42,104 bases of DNA from Caldithrix sp. Lineage in GTDB: Bacteria; KSB1; UBA2214; DYKH01. Of the stretch, positions 34,958 through 42,104 are shown in pieces (position 1 is the stretch's first letter; every line of letters starts with the position of its first letter). The notes beneath the pieces are model-generated. The model saw only the letters and a list, made by a program, of their open reading frames with translations, was not told the DNA's origin and ran no database searches. The stretch spans positions 1-42,104 of the forward strand of contig DYKH01000007.1 in the NCBI GenBank assembly GCA_020722685.1, read 5' to 3'. The position numbers and the translations under genes are program-made.

Positions 34958-35472
34958 CCCCTCTTTTTTGGCTTGACGACCTTTGAGTTGCGTTTATCTA
35001 CAAAGTATTTGACCATCTTCACCTGATTCTGCACGCCGGGATGGATGTTGTAATCCACTTCGTCCATCAAGGTGCGCATCAGGTAGATGCCCAATCCTCC
35101 CACTTTGAGCTCCGCCAGGTATTCCTTCATGTCGGGAATTTTGACGGCAATGGGATCGAAGCCTTTACCGTGATCGGTGACGACCACGGTGAATTTTTGA
35201 AAATCAATCTCGATGACAACGTCCAAGGACTTGTCGTTATTTTCTTCCGAATACGCATGCCGAATGACATTGGTACAGGCTTCATCGCAAGCCAACTCGA
35301 TCTTGCCGACGTCGTTTTCCGTGAATCCCACCTTTTCGGCGACCTTGCCGACAAACAGTCTGATCAACTCCAAATTATCCGTCTGACTGGGCAAGTGCAA
35401 TTTGTATTCGTGCGGAATATTGGACATCATGGGTCCTGCCTTTGTATGGGCATCCTCTTTTTGCTTAATCAT
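34954..35472 (-). CDS. RsbW/SpoIIAB-like anti-sigma serine kinase (HATPase)
   Basis: 172-residue GHKL ATP-binding protein of the RsbW type, which phosphorylates a STAS antagonist and in classical systems sequesters a sigma factor. N box ELACDEACTNVIRHAY (Glu and Asn in place), G1 DHGKGFDP, G2 KVGGLGIYLMRTLMDEV. The frame extends to 35559, but ATG 35472 overlaps the STAS stop by eight bases and has GGAG seven bases upstream. A lysine-rich C-terminal tail follows. No sigma factor lies in the window, so its target may be elsewhere or may not be a sigma factor. Confidence 0.92.
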   Translation of the reverse strand: MIKQKEDAHTKAGPMMSNIPHEYKLHLPSQTDNLELIRLFVGKVAEKVGFTENDVGKIELACDEACTNVIRHAYSEENNDKSLDVVIEIDFQKFTVVVTDHGKGFDPIAVKIPDMKEYLAELKVGGLGIYLMRTLMDEVDYNIHPGVQNQVKMVKYFVDKRNSKVVKPKKRG

Positions 35473-35830
35473 CGTTGGGCTCCGCCATGACAAACTTGTT
35501 AATCGCCTCAGTCTCTTCTTCGACAATATCGTACAATGTGGGAAAGCCAAGCAAGTCAAAAACGCGATAGATCTTTGCGGTCATATTGCTCATCTTGATG
35601 TCTCCACCCTTCTCCCGGATTTCCTCGATGAATCCCATAAAGACGCCCAAACCGGCACTGCTGATATAATTCAGATCCTTGAAATTGACAATGATCTTGA
35701 AGCGCTGGTCGTCCATCAGCTTCTGGATCGCATCCTCAAGTGACGGAGCCGTATGGGCATCCAGGAAACCGCCGATCTTTAAAGTGGTAAGACCTTCGTG
35801 ATCGATTCGACTAATCTTAAAGTTCTCCAT
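35465..35830 (-). CDS. STAS-domain anti-anti-sigma factor (RsbV/SpoIIAA-like)
   Basis: 121-residue single STAS domain protein. Phosphorylatable site NYISSAGLGVF (Ser57/Ser58), LKIGGFLDAHTAPSLED at the N-terminal strands, and LLGFPTLYDIV in the last helix. When unphosphorylated such proteins bind the RsbW-like kinase and free its target. A perfect AGGAGG stands six bases before ATG 35830. It is the first gene of the STAS-kinase-phosphatase trio and overlaps the kinase gene by eight bases. A 119-base gap separates it from the upstream phosphatase gene; a promoter there is possible but not clear. Confidence 0.93.
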   Translation of the reverse strand: MENFKISRIDHEGLTTLKIGGFLDAHTAPSLEDAIQKLMDDQRFKIIVNFKDLNYISSAGLGVFMGFIEEIREKGGDIKMSNMTAKIYRVFDLLGFPTLYDIVEEETEAINKFVMAEPNDD

Positions 35831-35949
35831 TCATTTCCTCCTGTACGACAGCAAAATACTAACTATATTCGGTGAATTGCACGAGCAGGCGGATGATGCA
35901 TTATCCTGCGTCCGTAGCCTGCATTCTACTCAGTCCTTGGCACCGGGTC

Positions 35950-38037
35950 TTAGATAATCTTACAAATCACAAACGTCAAGTCATCATGCGCCTTCTCCTG
36001 ATTGACAAAGGCGTTTATGCATCCGATCAGGTGATCCTTAATTTGTGGGGGTGTTTGCCTCTTGACCGCCATAAACGCTTCCGCCAACCGTCCCTCGCCG
36101 AATTCATCGCCGAGGCTGTTTCTCGCTTCGGTCGCCCCATCGGTGTACAACAGCATGGTGGACCCGGAATCCAGCCTCACTTCCATCTCGTTCAGCGACT
36201 GTTCAAAGATCGGGCCGCGATCCAATCCCAATCCCAAACCGGCGGGTTCCAGGATTTCGGGCGCATCGCTGCCGTTTGCCGCCAAAAGAACCGGGCAATG
36301 GCCGGCGCGGCAAAAGGTAAAACGCCGGTTCCGTGAATCAATAATCCCATAGATCATACTGATGAAAGTCTTGCGATCGATGTTTTCATAGAGCGTCTCA
36401 TTGGCGGAAACCAAAAGCTGCTTGGGCGACTGGTGATGCCGGGCCAACGCCTGCATGACGCCTTTTATCTCCGCCATGTGAAAAGCCGCCGAAGGACCTT
36501 TGCCGGAAACATCGGCGACCACTACGCCCAGCTTTCCATTTCCCAAGGGAAAGAAATCGAAATAGTCGCCACCGACTTCGTTCGCGGTCCGGCAAACGGC
36601 ATCCAACTCGATCCCTTCGATTTGCGGCATCTTCTTCGGCAGCAGCTTCATCTGCGCATCGTGCGCAATCTTGAGCTCCTGCTCCAGCCTCTCCTTGACA
36701 ATGGACTCTTCGATCAGCCGGGCGTTTTCGATCGCGATGACCGCTTGATCGGCGAAAGCTCGCAGCATGTCCGCGTCATCAAGCTCAAAGCCGTATTCGA
36801 TCCGCTTTCCCGCGTAAAGGAAGCCGATCACTTTTTCACTGGTGACCAGCGGCACGGCGATGACGGAATTCAGGTCCCTTTTCCATTTGTGCAACGATCT
36901 GGTTTGCTGGCTTTTGGCCGCCTGATTGCTGAGAAAAGGCTTCTTCTGGCTGATCAGCCATTCCGAGAGCGGGTCGTCAAAACTTGGCCGGCGACGGCTT
37001 ACTTCGCTTTCAGACAGATGCAGGGAGGAAACCATGTTTAGCTTTGCAGACTGGGCGCCGGCTAATTCCAGCCAACTGAAATCCGCCTCGGTCACCTCCG
37101 CCGTCAAGCGAACAATGGTGACCACCAACTTGTCCAAAGAAAACTCGGAACTGACTGCGCGGCTTAGGTGGTGCATGGAGCTGATTTGTTTGGTGCGCAG
37201 ATCGTAGAGCTTCGCCGTCGGCAAGTGGGCTAACAGCGCCAGCAGGCCAACCGCGACGTACACGGTGAAAAAGATGATGCTGAATTCATTGAATTGGCCG
37301 AGCACTGGGCTGAACTGGGAGACCGGATTCTCGCGGATAAATTTAAACATGATCTGAATCTGAATGGGCAACAAAATCAATCCGCCCCAAAAACACGCCA
37401 GCTTTTGCTTTTTGTTCAAATAATTTATCCAGGAAACCCGCAAAGAGTTGATGACCATCAGGTTCACCAGAATGAAAAGCACCACATAGCTCAGGGCCTG
37501 CGCAACGCCTTGCCGGGAAAGCTCCCCGGGAACGACCGGCGACCCCTCGAAACCAAATAAAGCATACGCTACCAAGAAGAACATCAGCCAGTTGAAATTG
37601 CGGGCCGTGGATTTCTTCCGCTTGATCAGGATGAGATTTCGCAGGGTGCCCAACAGAATAAAGACAAAGATAGAAGAGAAGAACGCCCAGGAGATAGCAT
37701 AGATATAGCCGGCGGCATCACCGGAGACCGATCTGCCTGCAACCAGAACGTCGTTCAAGGTTGCAAAGCGAAACCCGGAAAGGTTCAAAGCCAAAGAGGT
37801 GAACAAAACTAAGAGAAAAAGCGATTGCAGGCCGCGCAAAACGTTCCGGTCCGAGGCCCATTTTTGTCCGTAAACCAGCGGCAACGAGAGCACCAGCGCC
37901 GACAAGATGAACAACTCGCGCAAAAAGCCTACGTAGCTCTGCGACAGCGCGCCGGCCAGAATATTGATGTCCAGAAAGATGGCGCCGGCAAATAAGCCCA
38001 GAGGCAATAAAAGTGACAGCTTGCTAAAATTCTTCAT
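35950..38037 (-). CDS. Multi-pass membrane GAF-SpoIIE phosphatase
   Basis: 695-residue protein. About eight hydrophobic segments span residues 5-275, followed by a GAF-like domain (about 285-450, ending LRAFADQAVIAIENARLIE), a short helical linker and a SpoIIE/PP2C phosphatase domain. Metal-binding acids kept: GGDYFDFFPL, DVSGKGPSAAFHM, AGHCPVLL, LYTDGATEA and AHDDLTFVI. The membrane part may sense a ligand or the membrane state; I do not recognise its family. It starts at ATG 38037, two bases after the stop of the next phosphatase gene, so the two are almost certainly co-transcribed. Predicted to act on a STAS protein, probably the one at 35465-35830. Confidence 0.9.
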   Translation of the reverse strand: MKNFSKLSLLLPLGLFAGAIFLDINILAGALSQSYVGFLRELFILSALVLSLPLVYGQKWASDRNVLRGLQSLFLLVLFTSLALNLSGFRFATLNDVLVAGRSVSGDAAGYIYAISWAFFSSIFVFILLGTLRNLILIKRKKSTARNFNWLMFFLVAYALFGFEGSPVVPGELSRQGVAQALSYVVLFILVNLMVINSLRVSWINYLNKKQKLACFWGGLILLPIQIQIMFKFIRENPVSQFSPVLGQFNEFSIIFFTVYVAVGLLALLAHLPTAKLYDLRTKQISSMHHLSRAVSSEFSLDKLVVTIVRLTAEVTEADFSWLELAGAQSAKLNMVSSLHLSESEVSRRRPSFDDPLSEWLISQKKPFLSNQAAKSQQTRSLHKWKRDLNSVIAVPLVTSEKVIGFLYAGKRIEYGFELDDADMLRAFADQAVIAIENARLIEESIVKERLEQELKIAHDAQMKLLPKKMPQIEGIELDAVCRTANEVGGDYFDFFPLGNGKLGVVVADVSGKGPSAAFHMAEIKGVMQALARHHQSPKQLLVSANETLYENIDRKTFISMIYGIIDSRNRRFTFCRAGHCPVLLAANGSDAPEILEPAGLGLGLDRGPIFEQSLNEMEVRLDSGSTMLLYTDGATEARNSLGDEFGEGRLAEAFMAVKRQTPPQIKDHLIGCINAFVNQEKAHDDLTFVICKII

Positions 38038-38039
38038 GG

Positions 38040-40466
38040 CTACACCATCCGGACGACCACCATGGTCATGTCGTCGTGAGGGGAATTGTGCCCAACAAAC
38101 CCTTTGATTTCTTTTTCGATGTCGACCAGCAATTCTTCGGAGGATTTATTCGCGACCTTGTTAATCAACTGCTGTAATCTCTCTTCGCCAAACTCGTCCT
38201 TTGAGCTATTCATGGCTTCGGAAAAGCCATCGGTGTAAAAAACGAACACATCGTCTTTTGCCAACGGCACGGTCAGTTCCTCAATGACTTTGGCGAATAG
38301 GCCGCCTTGTTCCAGACCGAGCGCCAAGCCCTTTGGACAGAGTTTTTCCGGCTGGCCTGCAGCCATCCGGTGGCTGATGACCGGATTGTGTCCAGCGCGG
38401 GCAAAAGTAAAGGTCATGGCATCCAGATCAAAGACGCCATAGATCATGCTGATAAAATGCCCGCGATCAACGTTTTCGTAGAACAGGCTATTGATCTCGA
38501 TCAGCACTTCGCGCGGCGACAGATTGGTGCGGGTCAAAGACCGCAGAAAGCCTTTGGTCAAGGTCATGTAAAAAGCGGCGGAAATTCCCTTGCCGGAAAC
38601 ATCGCCGATGGCAATCCCCAGTTTTCGTTCGTTCAAAGAAATAAAGTCGTAGTAGTCGCCGCCCACCTCCATAGCGGGAATGCAGATACTCGCCACGTCC
38701 AGACCGGGAATGCTGGGATTGGCGCGCGGCAAAAAGCTCAATTGCACCTGCCTGGCGATCGCCAATTCCCTCTTCAGCCGCTCACGCTCGACGATTCTCT
38801 TAACCAAAGCCGGCGTGTACTGGGACAATTCCTCCACGCTGATGTTTTTCGAGAGGCTGACCAGTCCCCAAACCCCCAAGACGACGATGAGACCAAAGAG
38901 CACCCAGCCGGAAAACGCCAGGGCCGGATGCTCATAGAATATTAACCGCACGGCATGGAAAGTAATGCCAAAAGTCACATAGGCCGACAAGCAGGCGACA
39001 AAGTCGTAAAGAAGGAAAGTAACCGCAAGAATCCCGCCGACGATCAGTCCATTCAACACGGTCGCCCAGTAAGGGCCGGAGGGAAAGTCGCTAATCAAGC
39101 CAAAACTAAGCGCCCAGAATATCGCTAAGGCGGCGACAATCCAATGACGGCGGCTAAAATATCTGGCGGCAATGGACACGCCAAAAAGTATGACGGCAAA
39201 TTGAAACCAAACGCCGTTGACAACAACCTGCGCCAGTCGGTAGAGCAACGGACTCCAGACGTTGATATCCTGAATGTCCATGCTCCACTTGACCAGATCG
39301 AGCGTGGAAACCTTGGCTGCCAGCTCGATCACGACGCTGGTGGCGCCACGAAGGATAAAACCGATGGCGATGCCGCGTAACAGGTTTTGCCCCAATAGCC
39401 GGTGGCGCAGCAAGCCCCTACGGATGGCATCAAAGCTCAACAGTTTGTCATTCCAGACTTCCCGACTGAGGGCATCGGCGGTTGCGGTGGCCGCAAAGAT
39501 ACCCAGGCCGACAAAGGCGGTCGAAAAGCCGGTGCCGATGATCATCCACATGAGATTGTTGCCCTCTTTGATCTGGTTAGCGACAAAATAACCAAACGCT
39601 GCGGTGGCAACAAGAGCGACCGGCCAGACAGTCTTGAAGCTGATTTCATCCGCACGCAGCTTTTTTATCAGAAAGATCACGTACAGAACGGCCAAGCCAA
39701 GGAACGTGAGCAAGAGCGTAATCGCGCGGAAATACTCGGACACCTTTGATTCCGGTTCTTTGGGGACGACGTACTGGTATTCGAATTTTCCTAACCGTGA
39801 GCCGAGAATGTCGATTTGCAGGTTTACCGGAAGACCGGCCAGGTTCTCATTGCGCTGGTAAGCGAACGAATAATCCACCCGATCGCCCTTTGAGTTTTGC
39901 CGTCCACGCTGGAACTTAAAGCCGGCGGTGTCGGCACCCAGCCGGACACGCAGGATCGAATCGGCCATAGCCTGAGCTGCCTCTTGGCTAATGGCCGGGA
40001 TTAGACTATCATCTTCCGCTTCCACATTGAAAGCGATCTCGCGTCCGTTCTGATCGTAACGAATTTGCACCCGCTTGAACCAGTTCGGGAAGGCATTTGG
40101 CTCTCGATGGTCTTCGTTTTCCAAGAGGCTCTTGTCCTGCTGGGGCCTTTCCCAGGTGACTTGCCACTGATAAGCGGGAATCTCGCTTTGCAAGAGTCGC
40201 TTGGTTTCTTCGCCGCTGAAATGCTTCACCGCGTAGCGCAGCAAGTCTTCACGCGATTGGAACTCCGCAGCAAGCTCGTACTCGCCGGCATCGTATCCCC
40301 AGGCGCGCAAGGATTGCTCCGCCATCGTCGCAATTTGATCATGACTAAAGCGAATTTTGACGGCTGCGGAAGGAAAAACGGCTGGATACACATAAACGAA
40401 AAACAATAGCCCTATGACGCCAAGCAGTGCTAATAAGACATCCGTTCTATTTCGTGAAAAAGCCAT
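38040..40466 (-). CDS. Membrane SpoIIE phosphatase with periplasmic domain
   Basis: 808-residue protein: N-terminal membrane segment (about 9-27), a periplasmic region of about 220 residues containing two related alpha/beta stretches (ATMAEQSLRAWGYDAGEYEL; QAMADSILRVRLGADTAGFK), then about eight membrane segments (about 258-570) and a C-terminal SpoIIE/PP2C phosphatase. Catalytic acids kept: GGDYYDFISL, DVSGKGISAAFYM, AGHNPVIS, FYTDGFSEA and HDDMTMVVV. The frame opens at 40607, but the first 47 codons are Cys/Arg-rich and overlap the propeller gene; ATG 40466 starts 23 bases after that gene's stop, with only a weak ribosome site. The periplasmic part could bind a ligand or the neighbouring propeller lipoprotein. 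Confidence 0.88.
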   Translation of the reverse strand: MAFSRNRTDVLLALLGVIGLLFFVYVYPAVFPSAAVKIRFSHDQIATMAEQSLRAWGYDAGEYELAAEFQSREDLLRYAVKHFSGEETKRLLQSEIPAYQWQVTWERPQQDKSLLENEDHREPNAFPNWFKRVQIRYDQNGREIAFNVEAEDDSLIPAISQEAAQAMADSILRVRLGADTAGFKFQRGRQNSKGDRVDYSFAYQRNENLAGLPVNLQIDILGSRLGKFEYQYVVPKEPESKVSEYFRAITLLLTFLGLAVLYVIFLIKKLRADEISFKTVWPVALVATAAFGYFVANQIKEGNNLMWMIIGTGFSTAFVGLGIFAATATADALSREVWNDKLLSFDAIRRGLLRHRLLGQNLLRGIAIGFILRGATSVVIELAAKVSTLDLVKWSMDIQDINVWSPLLYRLAQVVVNGVWFQFAVILFGVSIAARYFSRRHWIVAALAIFWALSFGLISDFPSGPYWATVLNGLIVGGILAVTFLLYDFVACLSAYVTFGITFHAVRLIFYEHPALAFSGWVLFGLIVVLGVWGLVSLSKNISVEELSQYTPALVKRIVERERLKRELAIARQVQLSFLPRANPSIPGLDVASICIPAMEVGGDYYDFISLNERKLGIAIGDVSGKGISAAFYMTLTKGFLRSLTRTNLSPREVLIEINSLFYENVDRGHFISMIYGVFDLDAMTFTFARAGHNPVISHRMAAGQPEKLCPKGLALGLEQGGLFAKVIEELTVPLAKDDVFVFYTDGFSEAMNSSKDEFGEERLQQLINKVANKSSEELLVDIEKEIKGFVGHNSPHDDMTMVVVRMV

Positions 40467-40489
40467 AGAATTATTCTTTTGGGAAAAAA

Positions 40490-41755
40490 CTAATGGTGTT
40501 CGACCACGACGCAATAGGGCGCGGCAAAATCTCCCACTACTTCTATTTTGCCGCCATCCTCCGCAACTCGGAAAACCTGGGCTCTTCCAGTATCCGCAAC
40601 CAAACAAGAGCCGTCATATTCATTCACAGCAATGGATCGAGGATTGCCAAACTGGGTGAGCTTGAATAGCACCTGACCGCTCGCGTCGATCTTGAGTAGC
40701 GAAGCCGGCTTGCCGACCGGCTCCAAATCCACCACCCAACAGACGTCGCGAACATTGTCGTATTGGATCAACGAAGCCCAAAAGAATCCCTCAACGGTTA
40801 CGCCGGCGGTGGAGGAAAAAAAGTCAATCTTGACGACTCGCGAGCTGTCGGCAACCCAAATGGCGTCGCCATTCTGGCTCAGGGTAAGGTCGCTGGGAGT
40901 TCGCAAATCCGCATACGGCAGCGCACGGGCTTGACCGTTCGCAGTAATGCTCACGATTCTCTTTGCATTGCCGTCGTCAATGGCAACGCATCTGTGACGT
41001 CGTGAATCCATTGCCAAGGCGATTGGCTTGGTCACATCTCGCACAGACAAGACCGAGGAGCCGTCTGCTTGCAAGCGCGTGATCGTTCCTTTTTCGGCTT
41101 GGGCAACCCACAGATTGAAATTCAAGGTATCCACGGCCATGTCCGAGACATCCATGAACCCGCGCGCGGAGACGTCCACTTGTCCGGTTGAATTCAGTTT
41201 GTAGATGACGTCGCTGCTGAGAGAGTAGACCCATCCCGCCCTTTCTTTGGGACTGACGGCAATCAGATACGGAAAATTCAGAATGCCAAAATCAAAAAGA
41301 TGGTGCTTCAGATCGTGGGTCAAGCGAACAACATAGCCGGAATTGCGGTCGGCGATCCAGGCATAGGTCGGTCCCGGTGTGATGGCTACAACCTGGGAAG
41401 GTGGTGATTCATAATCCCCTACCAGCGCAGAAATACGATACGAGTATTCTATTCCATACTCAACCCGGTTATCAGAAAAGGTCGGCACACCGGATTTTAC
41501 TTGGCCTATCAAAGCAAATTCAGAATCCAAAGAAGACTTGCGATAGATATTGATCGCTTCAATTCCCTCCAAGTTGATAGGATGCCAAGAAAGGCTAACA
41601 TTCCGCTCTTGGGCCAGGACTTGCAACCCGACCAATGCGCCCCTCGTCTTTGGATTCTGCGGATCCAAAGGATTATCTCGATCCCGATCCGAGCAAGAAT
41701 CGAATATAATTGCAAAGCCAAGGCATAGACAAAGGATTAGAGGAGAGCCTTTCAC
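40490..41755 (-). CDS. Exported FN3 plus beta-propeller protein, probable lipoprotein
   Basis: About 421-residue exported protein. The proposed start GTG 41755 gives a signal sequence MKGSPLILCLCLGFAIIFDS followed by Cys and the acidic DRDRDNPLDPQNP spacer often seen in lipoproteins of FCB-type bacteria. The lipobox (FDSC) is not canonical. Next comes a fibronectin-III-like domain (about 40-125, NVSLSWHPINLEGIEAINIY) and then NHL/SMP-30-like propeller blades (WIADRNSGYVVRL; DMAVDTLNFNLWVAQ; DLTLSQNGDAIWVADSSRVV). No enzyme motif is evident. The frame reaches TTG 41797, but that adds no useful sequence; the ribosome site is weak for either. It heads the phosphatase operon, so it may serve as an extracytoplasmic input or be only a neighbour. 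Confidence 0.75.
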   Translation of the reverse strand: MKGSPLILCLCLGFAIIFDSCSDRDRDNPLDPQNPKTRGALVGLQVLAQERNVSLSWHPINLEGIEAINIYRKSSLDSEFALIGQVKSGVPTFSDNRVEYGIEYSYRISALVGDYESPPSQVVAITPGPTYAWIADRNSGYVVRLTHDLKHHLFDFGILNFPYLIAVSPKERAGWVYSLSSDVIYKLNSTGQVDVSARGFMDVSDMAVDTLNFNLWVAQAEKGTITRLQADGSSVLSVRDVTKPIALAMDSRRHRCVAIDDGNAKRIVSITANGQARALPYADLRTPSDLTLSQNGDAIWVADSSRVVKIDFFSSTAGVTVEGFFWASLIQYDNVRDVCWVVDLEPVGKPASLLKIDASGQVLFKLTQFGNPRSIAVNEYDGSCLVADTGRAQVFRVAEDGGKIEVVGDFAAPYCVVVEHH

Positions 41756-42104
41756 TTTATTCAGCCGCCAATGCTGTAAACGGGAGAGGATGCACAAATC
41801 TTGTAATTCTCACGAACAAAACTGCCCACCCATACGGAGCCACCCACCACAAGTTTCCACAGATATTGTACTAACTGCGGTTGAAAGTAAGCAAAGAGAG
41901 GGATTAAATCAAGCGAATTGTAAGGGAGGAGATGGAGGAAATGGGGATTGGATAGCAGCCAGCGGCCGGCGGGCAGCAGTCAGTGGTCGGCGGGCAGTAT
42001 TGTAGAAAAGACTTTTCCGCAAAAAAGAAACGGCTATGACGTGCGTTTCTATGAGGATTGGTTAAGCGTTAAACCCATACACTGATTCCGGTAGGGAACT
42101 GAAA
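41756..42104. other. Upstream region of the propeller gene, window edge
   Basis: About 350 bases without a supportable gene. A purine-rich stretch (41885-41945, GAGAGGG and GGAGGAGATGGAGG runs) is followed by a heptamer repeat array. The promoter of the phosphatase operon should lie here on the minus strand, but I see no clear consensus. Confidence 0.45.
41954..42002. repeat. Tandem 7-bp repeats (AGCAGTC type), copy 2
   Basis: Seven consecutive heptamers: AGCAGCC, AGCGGCC, GGCGGGC, AGCAGTC, AGTGGTC, GGCGGGC, AGTATTG. They share the unit of the palindromic array at 30331-30410, but no opposite-orientation arm is seen here. Confidence 0.6.

Noticed and set aside
40467..40607. Upstream extension of the periplasmic-domain phosphatase
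   Set aside because: Overlaps the propeller gene and is Cys/Arg-rich; ATG 40466 is followed directly by a membrane anchor.
1..42104. tRNA or rRNA genes
   Set aside because: Looked for TpsiC-like GTTCGA arms with acceptor pairing and for rRNA core words; none was convincing.

Overview
This window reads as a piece of chromosome from a Gram-negative-like, non-model bacterium of roughly balanced base composition. Nearly every gene lies on the minus strand; only three (a GyrI-like protein, a broken transporter and an adenylate-forming enzyme) lie on the plus strand. The mix of metX-metW, a family GH116 glucosidase, a lipoprotein-like propeller with a 'DRDNPLDP' motif and many SpoIIE-type phosphatases suggests an FCB-group or related candidate phylum (Calditrichota/KSB1-like). 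That placement is inference, because the window holds no rRNA or other strong phylogenetic marker.

Layout. 1-4.8 kb: ArsP-type permease, glycogen branching enzyme (glgB) and a UroD/MtaA-like protein. 4.9-6.2 kb: a small retropepsin-like protein divergent from a GyrI-like domain protein. 6.2-8.7 kb: a nicotinamidase-like hydrolase and nicotinate phosphoribosyltransferase (pncB), a nicotinamide salvage pair. 8.8-9.9 kb: a decayed stretch with a compound palindromic element, a nonsense-interrupted membrane-protein gene and two short-period repeats. 9.9-12.0 kb: metX-metW, preceded by a consensus promoter, a 27-codon leader ORF and an attenuator-like terminator. 12.3-14.6 kb: a truncated sugar transporter remnant and an acyl-CoA-synthetase-like gene. 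14.7-16 kb: pgk with its terminator. 16.4-20.9 kb: GH116 glucosidase plus SSS symporter. 21.3-27 kb: a compact five-gene operon (M50 protease, unknown bitopic protein, PBP1A, PfkB sugar kinase, SPL-like radical SAM). 27.3-31.8 kb: SAM hydroxide adenosyltransferase, deoxynucleoside kinase, a membrane sensor-like protein without a known output domain, and a B12-type radical SAM protein.

31.8-41.8 kb is a signalling cluster: four SpoIIE/PP2C phosphatases with different inputs (response-regulator receiver; two GAF domains; multi-pass membrane plus GAF; periplasmic domain plus membrane) around one STAS anti-anti-sigma factor and one RsbW-like kinase, headed by a propeller lipoprotein. This is a partner-switching system in which several inputs could set the phosphorylation state of one STAS protein. 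No sigma factor is encoded in the window.

The strongest small-scale signal is the metX leader. A TTGACA-N17-TAATTT promoter, a Shine-Dalgarno site, a short ORF with Met-Pro-Met codons, and four segments able to form mutually exclusive 1:2, 2:3 and 3:4 pairings look like a methionine-responsive translational attenuator. Intergenic regions also carry several degenerate short-period repeats (6, 7, 9 and 11 bp), many arranged as head-to-head palindromes, and at least two families of 30-40 bp dispersed repeats.
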